From contig NC_068355.1 in NCBI RefSeq assembly GCF_020536995.1, positions 71,364,053-71,428,052 on the forward strand: DNA of 64,000 nt. Reading direction: 5' to 3'. Shown in pieces: positions 31,561 to 44,464 of this stretch (position 1 is the stretch's first letter; every line of letters begins with the position of its first letter). Under the pieces are notes generated by a model that searched no databases, had not been told where the DNA came from, and worked only from the letters and a program-made list of their open reading frames with translations. The translations under genes were made by a program, and so were the position numbers. Origin of the DNA: Dreissena polymorpha (taxonomy: Eukaryota; Mollusca; Bivalvia; Myida; Dreissenidae).

Positions 31561-32030
31561 CCGGTCGACATGAGACACTTGTGCGATATTTGCTCGATAT
31601 AGTGTCGAATGTCATATCGTGCGTCGCGCGTCGTATCGTGCGTCGAGCAAATGTCGCGTGTCGACCTAGGGCATTTAAGGTCGACAGGCGACATTTGCTC
31701 GATAAAGTGTCGAGTTTCATATTGCATGTCGCGCGTCCTATCTAGTGTCGCTCAAGTGTCGAGTGTCGCGCTCGAAGGTCAACACACGACAATTTAAGTC
31801 GACATTTGAAGCGAAACGCGACATTCTCTCGACGCACGACATGACAGTGGACAATTCAGACGACAGTCAAGATTTTCTGCATTTTTTTTTTCTAAAACCC
31901 AGCGCGATATGCGACACTCAAATCTTGATTGTCGCATGATTGTCGAATGTCGACTTCAAATGTCGAGTGTCATATCGTGCGTCGCTTGAATGTCGTGCGT
32001 CGTCCTCGAAGGTCGACAATCAACTTGGCA
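31561..32030. repeat. CpG-rich block built from GTCGA/TCGAC words
   Basis: Dense recurrence of GTCG, CGAC and TCGA (for example TCGTGCGTCGAGCAAATGTC, GTGTCGAGTGTCGCGCTCGA) in an otherwise CpG-poor window. The words occur in both orientations. The overlapping small frames at 31479-32147 are not genes. Possibly an unclassified repeat element. Confidence 0.6.
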
Positions 32031-32207
32031 CTATCCGGATTCCGTAGGTTTCCGGGTCTGAACACATTTATTTGCATTCGCATTTACCAGAGGCTTAGCA
32101 TTGCTCTAAACGTGCTAATAGTGTGTAGTACAACAAACACTGTTTAACAAAACTGGATCTTCTCTAATCTGTATCAATACTAAGCAGAAATTGAAATGGT
32201 CTTTATT

Positions 32208-32765
32208 ATGTCCCCCACTATAGTAGTGGGGAACATATTGTTTTTGCCCTGTCTGTTGGTCTGTTGGTTGGTCTGTTGGTTGGTTGGTTTGCGCGAACTT
32301 TAACATTTGCAATAACTTTTGCAATATTGAAGATAGCAACTTGATATTTGGCATGCATATGTATCTCATGGAGCTGCACATTTTGAGTGGTGAAAGGTTA
32401 AGGTCAAGGTCATCCTTCAAGGTCAGAGGTCAAATATATGGGTCAAAATCGCTCATTTAATGTACACTTTTGCAGTATTTCAATATTCAAGATAGCAACT
32501 TGATATTTGGCATGCATGTGTATCTCATGGAGCTGCACATTTTGAGTGGTGAAAGGTCAAGGTCAAGGTCATACTTCAAGGTCAGAGGTCAAAATTATGA
32601 GGACAAAATCGCTCATTTAATGAGTTCTTTTGCAATATTTAAGATAGCAACTTGATATTTGGCATGCATGTGTATCTCATGGAGCTGCACATTTTGAGTG
32701 GTGAAAGGTCAAGGTCAAGGTCATCCTTCAAGGTCAGAGGTCAAATATATGTGGCCCAAATCGCT
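32208..32765 (+). repeat. Family B hairpin repeat, three units of about 165 bp
   Basis: Starts TGTCCCCCACTATAGTAGTG then GGGAACATATTG, GTCTGTTGGT words, then units with 'GATAGCAACTTGATATTTGG' and 'AAGGTCAAGGTCATCCTTCA'. The terminus is unclear. Confidence 0.8.
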
Positions 32766-33594
32766 TATTTTTTTAAACTATTTTTTCTAAACGAATTTTT
32801 GAAACAAATAACTCTTAAGACTTCATTAAGACCCTATAACCACTAAATTCTGGCCCTATGGTCTCAAAGTCCTCAACAATGTATACCAGGACGTAGAAGA
32901 AAAAAGATATGCTCAAGACCCGTCACAGTTAATGAACATTTTTCGTTAACGTCCACCTGATCATATGTTATAACGTTTTAAATACATTATAAAAACTGTT
33001 AAAGTGTAGGACATATTTCTTTGTCAAATTTGACATCATTAAAACATTGTGGAAAGTTCTGTATGTGGAGCAGAACAGATGCAATTAAGTGTTGGTAAAC
33101 TACACAAAGCTACATTGCTTTGTAGAAATGATATGTTTTCTTGTCATTCAACAAAAAAAAAAATATCCTGTCTTGGGCATAGCTGATATTTTTGCTTATT
33201 ACATGTATATTATTTATTCAAGTCAACCATATTGTTTTTCTAGCCATTTAGCTAATTGTCGAAAAAGGTTATTGGACTGGGATTTCAACTCACAATAAGT
33301 AGGCTTCATCATTTTGTTATCATTTATGATATCTCTTACGGTTATAACTTTAACAGACATTAATAACGATGACAAAAGTTCCAAAACAATCATTTAGTAT
33401 CAAAGATCCATAATACATATCGATTTTATACGGATTTGAAAAAAAAAGTCAAATACATGTATTTCCAATGAATTTGCTCGATTTATGAATGGTAGAATTT
33501 TGGAATGGTAAAACACACCAATTTTATCAAGACTCCAATAAATAATGATATTTTATACCGTCCTTATTGTTGATTTTACATTCTAACATAAATT
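32766..33594. other. No feature recognised
   Basis: AT-rich sequence without gene or repeat signal that I can identify. Confidence 0.45.
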
Positions 33595-33723
33595 TGCCGT
33601 TGCATATGTAAACAAAGTGAGTGCGCGCACACTCTAGTGTCTGGTAAAACACATTGTCACACCGGTCTTACTGACCTGTGTGAATGCGCGCTAAGCATTG
33701 TGGGAAACGGACTTTTTCCCATC
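33595..33723 (+). promoter_or_regulatory. Possible promoter/5' leader, locally CpG-rich
   Basis: GC- and CpG-rich patch (GAGTGCGCGCACACTC is a near-palindrome; GAATGCGCGCTAAGCATTGT) in AT-rich surroundings, ending at GACTTTTTCCCATCATGG. It resembles a CpG-type start region before the candidate small gene. Confidence 0.3.
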
Positions 33724-34218
33724 ATGGCGTTGGTAAACATAATAAACACGGAAGTGAAAAATGGTAATTAATTATTATCAAAAACAGGCCCCATAAAACC
33801 GGGCCAGCTGTAATATATATTTGGATGCAGTTTGTGCTTCAAAAGAAGCCACTTTTCATGTCAGTCTATTGTTTGTAAGAATCACTAAACACGTTACTTA
33901 GACTAACTAAACACGTTGCAAGACTGTATCTTCGAAATAGTAAATAAATCTTAATCATAAATAAATATTTATAATTAAATACCTGCTGAAGTTTGAGAAC
34001 GTAAACGATTTAAAATAAACGCTGTGAACATAACAAGGAATCTTACATGTAGGCCTAATGTGTGAGAGGATTAATCAGGGATAAAATAAATGGAGTTCGA
34101 AGGATCTAACATTTTGAGGAGGACGTCATAGTATCTTGGACATTTGGCACTTTCATATATTTATTTAGTAGATACTGAAAATGCTGAATGTGCTAATTGC
34201 AACATCAAAGACGAGCAG
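33724..34218 (+). CDS. Candidate small spliced gene, first two exons
   Basis: Exon 33724-33763 starts ATG and encodes MALVNIINTEVKN, ending before GTAATT. Exon 34169-34218 after TTATTTAG continues in phase as VDTENAECANCNIKDEQ and ends CAG|GTGAGA. The phases fit, there are no stops, and the first exon directly follows a CpG-rich patch. A possible third exon at 36617-36751 (after TTCATTGCAG) would add about 44 residues starting IFTIEPGRSWCNL before a stop. No family is recognised; CxxC in exon 2 is the only motif. Short in-phase exons occur by chance, so this is weak. Confidence 0.3.
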
Positions 34219-34244
34219 GTGAGATTTTTACAGCTTTATTTTTC

Positions 34245-34350
34245 TTGACATAATATTGGGTCTCACTAAAACGCTTACGGAATTTGCATACAATATAGAT
34301 AACGTTGAAAACTGCATACGATATGAACAAAGAAGGAAATTGCAGACGGT
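34245..34350. repeat. Dispersed repeat shared in inverse orientation with 42802-42928
   Basis: 'CACTAAAACGCTTACGGA' then 'ATACAATATAGATAACGTTG' and AACTGCATACGATATGAACA; the same words appear complemented at 42802-42928 with an extra partial duplication there. Confidence 0.75.
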
Positions 34351-35534
34351 AATCGCTGTCCGTTAATATGGTGTTTATTTTGGTTTAGTTATTTTAATTT
34401 TATTTTTTGATGTTAAAAATACACGATGGATACTTCAATATTGATGTTTACCTTTTTTATTTTGATATTTTATGGTGTAGATTAACCTAAGTAAATATAA
34501 AAATCAAAACAGTAGGGCATGGAATGGCAGATCAACATTGTAAATTTTCGGATAAACTTTCTGGATTTTGTCAAGGTATATTTTTTCATAGATTTTCAGT
34601 TTGTTTGCTTCAAGAAGTAGTATGTGGATAAAACATTTCCTGTAAAAAGAATATATTTCATCAATCATAACGTGTTTATGAGACGTATTGGCTCTCATAA
34701 TGACGATTTTAGCGGATATTTCTGTCTGTTACACAGTTGTCAAAATCTAAAACGCTTCACAATTTATCTGTCAAATCATTTCTTATTATACGATTTTAAA
34801 ATGACATCAACTGTAGTAACACATCTTTGATACATTTTAGTGCTTATATGCTTCTCAAAGTTTTCTACTTTCACTTTATTTATTTTTAAGATGATTGTAT
34901 AACTGTTGATCAATGGATAGCTGAAAGACTGTCAAATGAATATGGAATTAGGTTGTAGTAGATACAGTCAAGTTACCATTACCGGATCATTACCCATAGA
35001 GGATCACTTTCATGTTCAAGAATGCGCTTCCCGATAAATAGTTGTCAGTTTTGGATGATATTTTGAACACAGCATTTTCAATCACATATAGAAAACAATT
35101 ATAACAAAAACAAATGAATATAATTTACAACTGGCAATGTAATTTGGGCATTGTAAACAACACAGTTCATGTTTCGACAGTTCAAATAGCGTGGTAGAAG
35201 CCCCCTGAGTGGTTTCGATCACGTGATCCGTTATGGCTACAACTGATCTGTTAATGCATGAATTCTGCAGCGAAAAAAAGGTATCACAAATACATTTTGC
35301 CTGCGTTTAAAAATAAGACTATATGCTGAATCAGCGAGCAAAGGTAATATTTAATCAAACTGATGTAAAAGAAGTCTCAAAACATTTATTGCTTTTCACC
35401 AGAACAACTTTATTACGCTACTGATCCGGTAATGGTAACATGACTGTACATGTATTATAAAATTTGTGTTAAAAATCTGTGTGCAATCCTGTAATGGACT
35501 GTAAGCAATCGCAATTCTATTTGTAACACCAGAA
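34351..35534. other. No feature recognised
   Basis: AT-rich. Small frames at 34504-34830 resemble no known protein. Confidence 0.45.
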
Positions 35535-35538
35535 TTAA

Positions 35539-35744
35539 CCCTTTACATGCTGGGAAATTTTTCGTCTGCTAAAATGTCGTCTGCTGAATTTCTACAATTA
35601 GCATTTCTTTGATTTTTTTTTCAAAAAATACTATCAGAATAGCAAACAGTTTGGATCCAGATGAGACGCCACGTTCTGTGGCGTCTCATCTGGATCCAAA
35701 CTGTTTGCAAAGGCCTTCAAAATTTGGTTCCCGCACTGAAAGGA
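35539..35744. mobile_element. piggyBac-type foldback MITE
   Basis: TTAA (35535-35538) then CCCTTTACATGCTGGGAAAT; right end CCCGCACTGAAAGGA then TTAA (35745-35748). Same central GAGACGCCAC/GTGGCGTCTC palindrome as at 15810, in the opposite orientation. Confidence 0.8.
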
Positions 35745-35748
35745 TTAA

Positions 35749-37139
35749 TGAATGCGTTATCAATGTCAATTAAGTGTTCATGATCAAGTTGAAATTAAAA
35801 CAGTGATGCGCAAAGATAATGATTCGTTAAAACAAATATAGAAATAAAAAATGTAGAACAACACAAATTTGGAAGTCACATTAGAGACTATAGTTTCCAG
35901 TTTTAGACAATTTAAAGGTTGTCTGCTCATATGTTTTGGAATATTGGTAAGATTGTTACCAGATTCAATACTTTTGCGGGCATTTGTTTAATTTGTAATA
36001 TATTATGTTTAAATATAATTTAAACCACACATATATATTTTGCAATAATTTTGTTAAGGCCTGTATCTTGTTGTTTCAGTGAAGAACTCCAATGATATAC
36101 ATGTAGGGGCATGTGTCCAAAGCTGATCCACATCATAACATACTCATTGGGAATAATGACATACAATGTAGTACCAAAAGATGTGCTTATACTGTAATTA
36201 GCAGGTATGGTATGACTCACACCATGTATTGTTTACCTCATTTGTGTTTACTATTTATTCTATTTTTTCCATTAGTAAAAACAACATATGATTTATTGAT
36301 TATCTTATCCATGGTATGCCGATGTTTAGATAAAAACTAACAGAATTTATTAAACAAAAATGCCTTAGCTATGCATATCTGGAGGGAACAGAAATAAATT
36401 ATGTACAAAACAAAAATCTTATTTTCATGTTGATAACAGTGTATCATTTGATTAATAATGTGTTGTGTTATTTTTACAAATATTAAGTTCAATAAGAAAA
36501 ACAACAATGCAGGGGAAAATAATATGTGGTTACCACTGTATTAATGTATTATTGATGTGTTTGTGGAACGTTGCAGTCATAAATTATCAGTCATTGTTAT
36601 ATATTTTCATTGCAGATCTTCACAATTGAACCTGGCAGATCCTGGTGCAACCTTACCTTACCATGTTTACATCTAACCGTCAGTTTGAGCTGTGTGTGGG
36701 TGGTAACACGGACTATATACATGTATTGCCCAGTGATTGTCTTGTGATGGACCTTTTTAACATATCAAGTATTTAATTGAAGACTTAAGAGGTCAGCTTT
36801 CATCAAAGAATTTAAAAATACTGTTTTTTTTTGTAAGGGTGAATATGTGGTTATAATGGCATTGATGTATATCTTGTGTCTGTTTTTTAATCAGCCTTTC
36901 ATCCATTATTATGAATATTAAGCATGATAAAGTATTTTAAGGGAATATAATGTAGAAATGTTATGTTGTTTCTGCACAAGCTTTTGAATACAAGAAATTC
37001 TATGTTCACTCAGCACTGTTTACACATTGTCATTGAATTTGCTTGTTTTAGTTTCCAAATCTGTCTGTCTCTAGCTCCCTGTGAATAATGTACTTTTTTA
37101 CATTGCATCCATTGATTTTAAATGGGGTGTATTATGCAC
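35749..37139. other. No feature recognised except a possible exon
   Basis: AT-rich. 36617-36751 could be a terminal exon of the candidate small gene (acceptor TTCATTGCAG), otherwise nothing. Confidence 0.35.
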
Positions 37140-37377
37140 ATGTCACACTTTTTTACAAAAACATCAAGGTCAAAGGTAAAATATATTGGTCAAAATCATA
37201 ACTTTTGCATTATTGAAGATAGCAACTTGATATTTGGCATGCATGTGTACCTCATGGAGCTGCACATTTTGAGTGGTGAAAGGTCAAGGTCATCCTTCAA
37301 GGTCAAAGGTCAAATATATGGGTCAAAATCGCTCAAAAAGGGACATTGTGTATTGTGTTTTACAAACACATACCTTG
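37140..37377 (+). repeat. Family B repeat, one unit plus terminus
   Basis: Unit 'GATAGCAACTTGATATTTGG', AAGGTCAAGGTCATCCTTCA, and end 'ACAAACACATACCTTGT'. The hairpin end is lost. Confidence 0.75.
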
Positions 37378-37611
37378 TTATGTTATGTAATGGCCTTTCA
37401 ATCATCTTATTTTTTTATGAAATACGCTGGATTTGTCTTTTCATTTCATCCATGATATCATTATGTTTTTTTTGCCTGTTACATTTTGCGGCCCAATGTA
37501 CGTGTTAAGCAGTTTAACCATTTACAACGGCATTTGTGGCGAGGCTTACAGTCATAAGGTTGGTCATTACATGCACTGCATATCATAAAATCGTTTGGCT
37601 TTTATTGACAA

Positions 37612-37990
37612 AATTTGCGAAAACGGTGTTAAAGACTAAACATCACAAGTGTCGCAACTTCGTCCCCACCTGGGAATTCAGAGCGCAAATTTCAGATTTT
37701 AATGTGTCAGATTTTACACTTGTATAATGAAGAAGTCATCTCTTGACAAGATGGTGATGTCCTGATCTCGTTCCAAGCCACACATGATACTTGTTTTGCT
37801 TTTAATCAAAATCGGTGTTAAATAGTAAACATAAAAAGTGTCACAAATTCGTCCCTATTGAGAAGTCAGAGCTAAAATTTCTGATTTTAATTTGTCAGAT
37901 TTTGCACTTTTATAATGAAGAAGTCATCTCTTGACAAGATGGTGGTGTCCTTATCTCGTGCCGAGCCACAAATGATTCTTGTTTTGGTTC
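37612..37990. repeat. Two tandem copies of a 188-bp unit
   Basis: 'CATCTCTTGACAAGATGGTG' occurs near 37738 and 37926, with the whole surrounding 188 bp similar (AACGGTGTTAAA, TCAGATTTTACACTT). About 80-85% alike by eye. Confidence 0.75.
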
Positions 37991-40900
37991 AAAGCAACAT
38001 ATAAACGAAGATTTTTTTAATGTACTTTGTTTTAAATTCTGTTCTTTGAAAAATGCATGTACTTTGTTTTAAATTCAGTTCTTTGAAAAATGCATAATAA
38101 GTCATCAACTATTATAATTTTATGAAAATATTACTTTAATTTTGGTTAATGCAGTTATTGATAGAAATTGTTTTAACGCAAAGATGTAGATAACGTTCGC
38201 GAACCACAATAGAAACGTTCGTTGAGTTCACGTTTAAACGCGACGGTCACGTTCTTACAGTGGGTATTATTTGTTGATCTTACTTCACTTTATCGACCAT
38301 TTGTCATTTAACAGTATGAACACACGAACAATCAAAGTAAAATTAGATGTAAGCGATCGTTTTTTTCCGTTTAAGTATCAAACATTGGCTCGAAAAAGTG
38401 TGTGCAAAGGCTCATTATCGACAATAAAGATAACTTAATAATAAGCTGTAAACACAACAAGCAACAGTTTATGGGATTTAAGTATTAGTCTTATTAAAAT
38501 ATACGGTCAGTACAAACATATATTGTAATATATGCTACTAACAATCGTTAAGTATAAACTGTAAGCAAACATCAACAATAACAATAACAGTTCGAGTATA
38601 AATATAGGTGAATGGAAAAAGTGAAAATCATTTAATTGTCTTATAAAAATTATGAGCACAATTTTTCCACATTCCAGTGACTCTTATCTTCGGACAACAT
38701 AGGTACGGATTCAGATAACTGAAGCCCATTTATAACACCCTTTACCTTGCGTCTCTATAAGATATGAGCGGCTTCTATGTGACTTGAATATAATTGATCA
38801 TTTGATATTAAAGCGTAATTATTTTAGTGCAGTCAGACGCAGTAGCCGCCAAAACGTACACCTACTACGTTTGTTAAGTGAAATGTCTGTGCGCCGTTAT
38901 TTTGCTAGATTTCGTATAACGTCTTCCTTATGAACTGCATAATGTTACAACTTTGATAAAAACACTCAATTCACCATTATTGTTGAGTTAATCATAACGC
39001 TAAAACGGACTAACTAATGTACATGGAGAAAGTAAATAAAAAACATTTTCTGGAGCAAGAAGTTGAAAAACAAAACATTACACATCAATTTTGACTTCCA
39101 TTGCAACCAAATTTAGGTTCGATGGTGACAGCCAGATATTGCTCTCTATTAATTGAATGTTTGAAAAATTCGTTAGACCAGTATCATACGAAAATGGATC
39201 TTATTTAATTGTGGTTCCCTCATTGAACTTATGTTGTCTGTCGACTTTTAGAATAATGTGTAAGAAATAAATGTATTGCTTCAGATTCACGAGCTTTTTT
39301 TTAAGAAATGAAATATGCAAATGTATGTTATATATATTTTTTTCTGTTTCTTAAACGTATCTTATTTATTTGTGACTACGTGCTTATTTTTTTTAAGATA
39401 TGAGAGATTCAAATGTGTCTTATTTATCTTTTATCCATGTCTTAAATATGTTTTATTTATATAAGACTACATTCTATACTGCCAGTGTCATGCGAAAATG
39501 GATCTTATTTCTTAATATCCACCTTCACACTTTATTCTTTATTAGCGCCGTCTTTCATTAGGCTATCACTATTTAAAGAACAGATTACTGTGAAATTAAT
39601 TAAAATGTGCAACGGTGATATTGATCCATTCTCGTTGTTAATTTAAAATGTACACAACAGTTTAGCAATAAATGAAATCAGTTATTTTGGCAGTTAATCC
39701 TTTTTTTCCAGTACGTTAGCCAGGTGCCTGTGTATTGAGCTGACAAGATAGGGATCATCACAGCAGGTTGCTAATACACAGTGTAGACTTCCCCTGTTTT
39801 ATTATTGTATTTGTTATTTACCTGATTGGAATAAATGAAGTGTATTCAATCGGGTCTGCTGGCGTTATGTTCAAGGTCATTTTATGTGAAAAGCTGGGTT
39901 TCGGACATAATTTCAATCGTTTTTGCTTTTATACACAATTTTTGAAATAATGAATATATTGGCGCGATGAAACATGATTTATAAATCAAGCTGACAGAAT
40001 AGTTTCAGTTCTTAATTATGTGTACGGTAATTTAATTCCCATCTCTCGCTTAACTTAACGTTCAATGGCACGCGCACTTAACAAAATTATAAAACATCAA
40101 GTGTTTCATTTTATTTCTTTTTATAAATTATGCACAAATATTATATGTTATAAAAAAATTCATGTTATGTTATGTATATTTTGCGATCATATTATCTAAA
40201 TTTAATAATTGTAATTTGCCAACAAGTGACGAAAGAGATTATACAGAGATTTGAAAGTTGAATTCATGTCATTTGTATATTAATAAATAATTCTTATTCA
40301 ATTGAATAGTAAAAACAAGTTAACGACCTATCTCTCCTACTTTTTGTCTATGTAAGTGGAAATTAATAACATTGTTTGGCCTAAATACCCATCAGAATTT
40401 CTACGAATTGTCGGAATAGTTCTATAATATAGATGTTTGTTTAATTTTATAAAACTTTTTCTATCAAAAAGAGTTGTACACATTAGCGTTTAGCAATTTT
40501 ATGAACTGAATTCGATAAAACGTATAATCGTACTATTTAATCGCTTAAAAGTTTCTCTACGGTTACCTTCACAAACTTTCGATGGGCGAGTACCCTATTT
40601 ATAGTATGGGGACCTACGTACGTTCAATCATACTACAATTTTGAAACGGATATTGCAATAGTTTTTAATCACTACACAAGTGCATGTGCATGTATGTATT
40701 ATACATAGGAAATGCCATAGCGTGTAAAATAAACTGAATTTGTAGACTTATGACTTAGGTACCACCCCTAATGTTCAGTGTTATCGTACTATTTGCCCTT
40801 CCTAGCTGTATAATCATCACTATTATTATCACCGTGATTGATATAATCATCATTATTAGTATTATCATTATCACTATCATAATCCCACCTTTATGTTACT

Positions 40901-41316
40901 GACCCTATACTGGAGATTTTTCATTTAACAACTCTTTTTCACAATATACGATGATTTATCGTATAGACTACTGTTTGTTTGATATTTGTGACATTCTCTT
41001 ATAAGTAAGCTCACAAGTTATTACAAATTGTTATTGTTTTGTAAACTGTGAACACTACTAAGATACTGTTCTATCAAGTTATTATTTAATTATCTCATTT
41101 TTACATAAAAGTTTACACCAAATGCTTAACGTTTTAAAGTAGATACATGAAGAAATTTTTTTACCATTTCGAGTATGCCCTTATTCAATTAGTTACCATG
41201 TTAACTAACAGCTTGGCGATATACTTTGAAAACTTTGAATTATATTTATTATTCCACATGAGCAACAGGAAAATGCACATTCGAAACTTTTGAAATAAAT
41301 ATTAGCAAATACATAA
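37991..41316. other. 3.3 kb without recognised gene
   Basis: AT-rich. It includes a small tandem pair at about 38022-38095 (TGTACTTTGTTTTAAATTC units) and a diverged pair of 'CGAAAATGGATCTTATTT' near 39190 and 39493. No coding signal seen. Confidence 0.45.
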
Positions 41317-41578
41317 TGAGCCCTGCTCTGTGAAAATGAGTTTAAATGCATGTGCGTACAGATTCGTCCCATATTAGTCTGTGGAGTCCGCACAGTCTAA
41401 TCAGGGACGACACTTTCCGCTTTTATGACATTTTTCGTTTAACGAAAGTCTCTTCTAAGCAAAAATCGAGTTTATGTGGAAAGTGTCGTCCCTAATTAGC
41501 CTGTGCGGACAGCACAATCTATTCTAGGACGACACTTTACGCACATGTACATTAAACCCCTTTTCACAGATCGAGTCT
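41317..41578. mobile_element. Foldback MITE related to 8417-8682
   Basis: TGAGCCCTGCTCTGTGAAAA at the left and CTTTTCACAGATCGAGTCT at the right, with inner 'CTAATCAGGGACGACACTTT' and its inverted counterpart. Confidence 0.7.
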
Positions 41579-42801
41579 CTAGTATTTTATTAACCGGTGT
41601 ATCATCATTCCAACGTTCTAATATTGTTTCATTAAATAAATATATATTGACTGTCGTTTTAAACGTGCGGGGTAAGAACTATACTGCTAAAATGTTATAT
41701 TATATTATACATATATCTTATAACATAAAGCAAATTATGCTCTAACTGGAATTTAAATTCTCGTAGCTGTTCTGTTGTTTTATAGTCCTAGGTGCTCGGA
41801 TTCTTACCACATATTTTTTTAATTAAACAAATAAATCATATTGTACGGTCATTACACACTTCCGAACAGACGGCACTTCTCTTTTTGTGTTAAAATTTTA
41901 TTTTTAGTGGCTGTAAATCTAACCAATTATTTTGTTGACAGATAAATGTTATTGTGTGTGTATAAATAATGAGATGTATAAGCAATGTACATCTAACTTA
42001 TTCCCGTCGGCGAGTAATATACAAAATTAATTTATGTTCTTATTTAAATAATAAATACAATGATTTACAGTTATTTATACATTTAAACTCTGTTCTTAGA
42101 TACAAATCGAGTTGTTAAATAACGACAGCATTTGTAACACATTCTAGATTATCGTCACATCAAACTGATAATTGTTGCGGAAATTGATGGATATTAATTA
42201 GCATGGGGTCTCTTAACTCGAATACTATGGAGTCCACCTGCCAGTTCTGCTGACACTTAACTAGTGTATAAAGGGCAAAAAGTGGAAAAAAAAAATTTGC
42301 TATAAAAACACAAGTACTGCAGAGTAAGTATATTCTACACTTCTGCTATGGTGTCGCGCAGGGGGATTGTGGATATTTTTCGAGACCAGTATAGAAAATG
42401 TTAACACCTGTTGAAGCCATATGACACGTGTGACCGGATATTAATCATTAAGTTAGATGTTTTGTGTTGTTTTTCTTAGAACATGGATTGTGTGCGTTAA
42501 TTCTTTAAAAAAAAGTGGAAATATATATTAGTTTTCAGCGTTCTCTATATCGTCTGCGTGTCATTTATATAAAAACGCAGAAATACCTATACATTTCCTG
42601 TATATGAAATTGCAAAGAAAAAAACCCCGAAAAATTACCCACGGACTTCAACCGGTTTTAAATATTTTCTTTTTGATTAAACTATCGGTACTATGGATAA
42701 TAATGGATAATAATGCTACTATATTTAATAAAATATCACATTTACAAGTGTTGCGCATCTTAGTGACGTGTAAATAATGATTTAAATCCATTTTATTAAA
42801 G
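41579..42801. other. No feature recognised
   Basis: AT-rich, no gene seen. Confidence 0.45.
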
Positions 42802-42928
42802 CCCGTCTGCATTTTCCTTCTTTGTCCATATCGTATGCAATTTTCTTCTTTGTTCATATCGTATGCAGTTTTCAACGTTATCTATATTGTATGCATAATC
42901 CGTAAGCGTTTTAGTGACGGCCCATAAT
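42802..42928. repeat. Inverted counterpart of the repeat at 34245-34350
   Basis: Complement contains 'ATACAATATAGATAACGTTG' and two offset copies of GCATACGATATG(A/G)ACAAAGA. Confidence 0.75.
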
Positions 42929-42967
42929 ATTTATGTTTTCCATTTAATTTATATGGCGCTCAATGTT

Positions 42968-43237
42968 AGCTCGGCTGTTTTCGGGGAAAACCCCAGGTAT
43001 TGTCATAGACAGCTCGTCGTCAGACGTCCGCGTCGTGCTAAAACCTTTACATCGGCTCTAAAATCAAAGTGCTTCCACCTAAAACATTGAAACCTCACAT
43101 GTATATGCACCACACCCATTTTGGGGTCACTTAGTCAAAGGTCAAGGTCACTAACCTCTAATTAAAAAAAAATAAAATTCATTTATTTAAAACTGCACAG
43201 CAGCCTAGCTTGGCACCCATTATGTGGTGCTCTTGTT
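42968..43237 (+). repeat. Family D hairpin repeat, single unit
   Basis: 'AGCTCGGCTGTTTTCGGGGA' and AACCCCAGGTATTGTCAT at the start, one AAAGGTCAAGGTCACTAACC unit, and end 'TGTGGTGCTCTTGT'. Same plan as family A. Confidence 0.75.
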
Positions 43238-43401
43238 TATATATAATTTTTAAAATGTATTAATAACCAGAATAGTTGATGCATGTATAAATAAAAAGAT
43301 ACAGCCATGAACAGTGTGTTTTAATTTTTAATAAATATGCTTTGATTGCGTATATGCAAAACAATTAAGTCCATATATTGTTAACTGATTTTTAAAATGT
43401 T

Positions 43402-44012
43402 GAATGTCACACCTTACGTACCAGTCCGTTTATGTACCTACACTTTATGTACCACTATCTGACACTTTATGTACCATATTTATAATATATAGAGATAACT
43501 AATTTAATATGAATGTGTGTTATTGATGAAATGTATTTTGTGTGATAGTATTTATGAATTTAGACTTATATATTGGCCATAGATTTTATTTTTTGTCAGA
43601 TTGTCTAAGTGTCACTGAGTGTCTTAGTAAAAATTTATTCGCCCAAGTACATGTAGTAATTAATAAATGATTTATTAGTCTTACCTGAAATTGAAGTAAA
43701 TTAAAAAAATTCATTTGTCTCTTATCTTATCCTGACTAAGGATTATAAAGTCTAAAATGTTTGTATTATATTGTATAATTGAAATGTGATACTTTGAAGA
43801 GACGAGAGAATGACCTTAATGTTCAAACTGTAAAAAAATCAAATTATTTCCTTCTTTAGACTTGAATCATGTTTAGAGAATGACCATAATTCATTAGGAC
43901 TGCTATGAATGAATGGACAATAACGCCTATATTTTATGTAGGTGGTACGTAAAGTTTCAAAGTACCGGTAGAACATAAAAAGTCTGGTACATGTTCATAA
44001 GGTGTTACACCC
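43402..44012. mobile_element. MULE-type MITE with 9-bp target duplication
   Basis: Flanks TAAAATGTT (43393-43401 and 44013-44021) are identical. Ends GAATGTCACACCTTACG and, complemented, GGGTGTAACACCTTATG agree at 13 of 17 positions. The left part has sub-repeats of 'CACTTTATGTACCA'. A 9-bp duplication is typical of Mutator-like elements. No coding capacity. Confidence 0.7.
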
Positions 44013-44299
44013 TAAAATGTTCATGGTATCAGTGTTTCAATAATGTAGTGTTTCTTATTATGTATTGCTTAGGTTGTTTTATTTCAAATTTCAAATTTGC
44101 ATTTATTTTAAAGCATTTTCAGTCATTTTGTGAATTCCATGTTTTTTTGTAATAAGGTGAATTATGTTGCACATGGCGTCAAATATTAATTTATGGTCGC
44201 TATGGTGTATAGAATGTTGTCCGCTGGGCATGGGTTTGATCAATACTTTGGGAGAGTTCACATTATCGTCTCCATGGACAACAAGTCCTGGTGTACCAA

Positions 44300-44374
44300 G
44301 TAGTAGTAGTAGCAGTAGTAGTGGTGGTGGTTGTGGTGGTGGTGGTAGTAGTAGTAGTAGTACTAGTAGTAGTA

Positions 44375-44413
<39 letters not shown>

Positions 44414-44464
44414 CTAGTAGTAGTAGTAGTAGTAGTTGTTGTTGTTCTTGTTGTAGAAGTAGAT
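44300..44464. repeat. (AGT)n microsatellite with GGT and TGT variants
   Basis: About 55 triplets. The poly-Ser open frame over it is an artefact. Confidence 0.95.
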
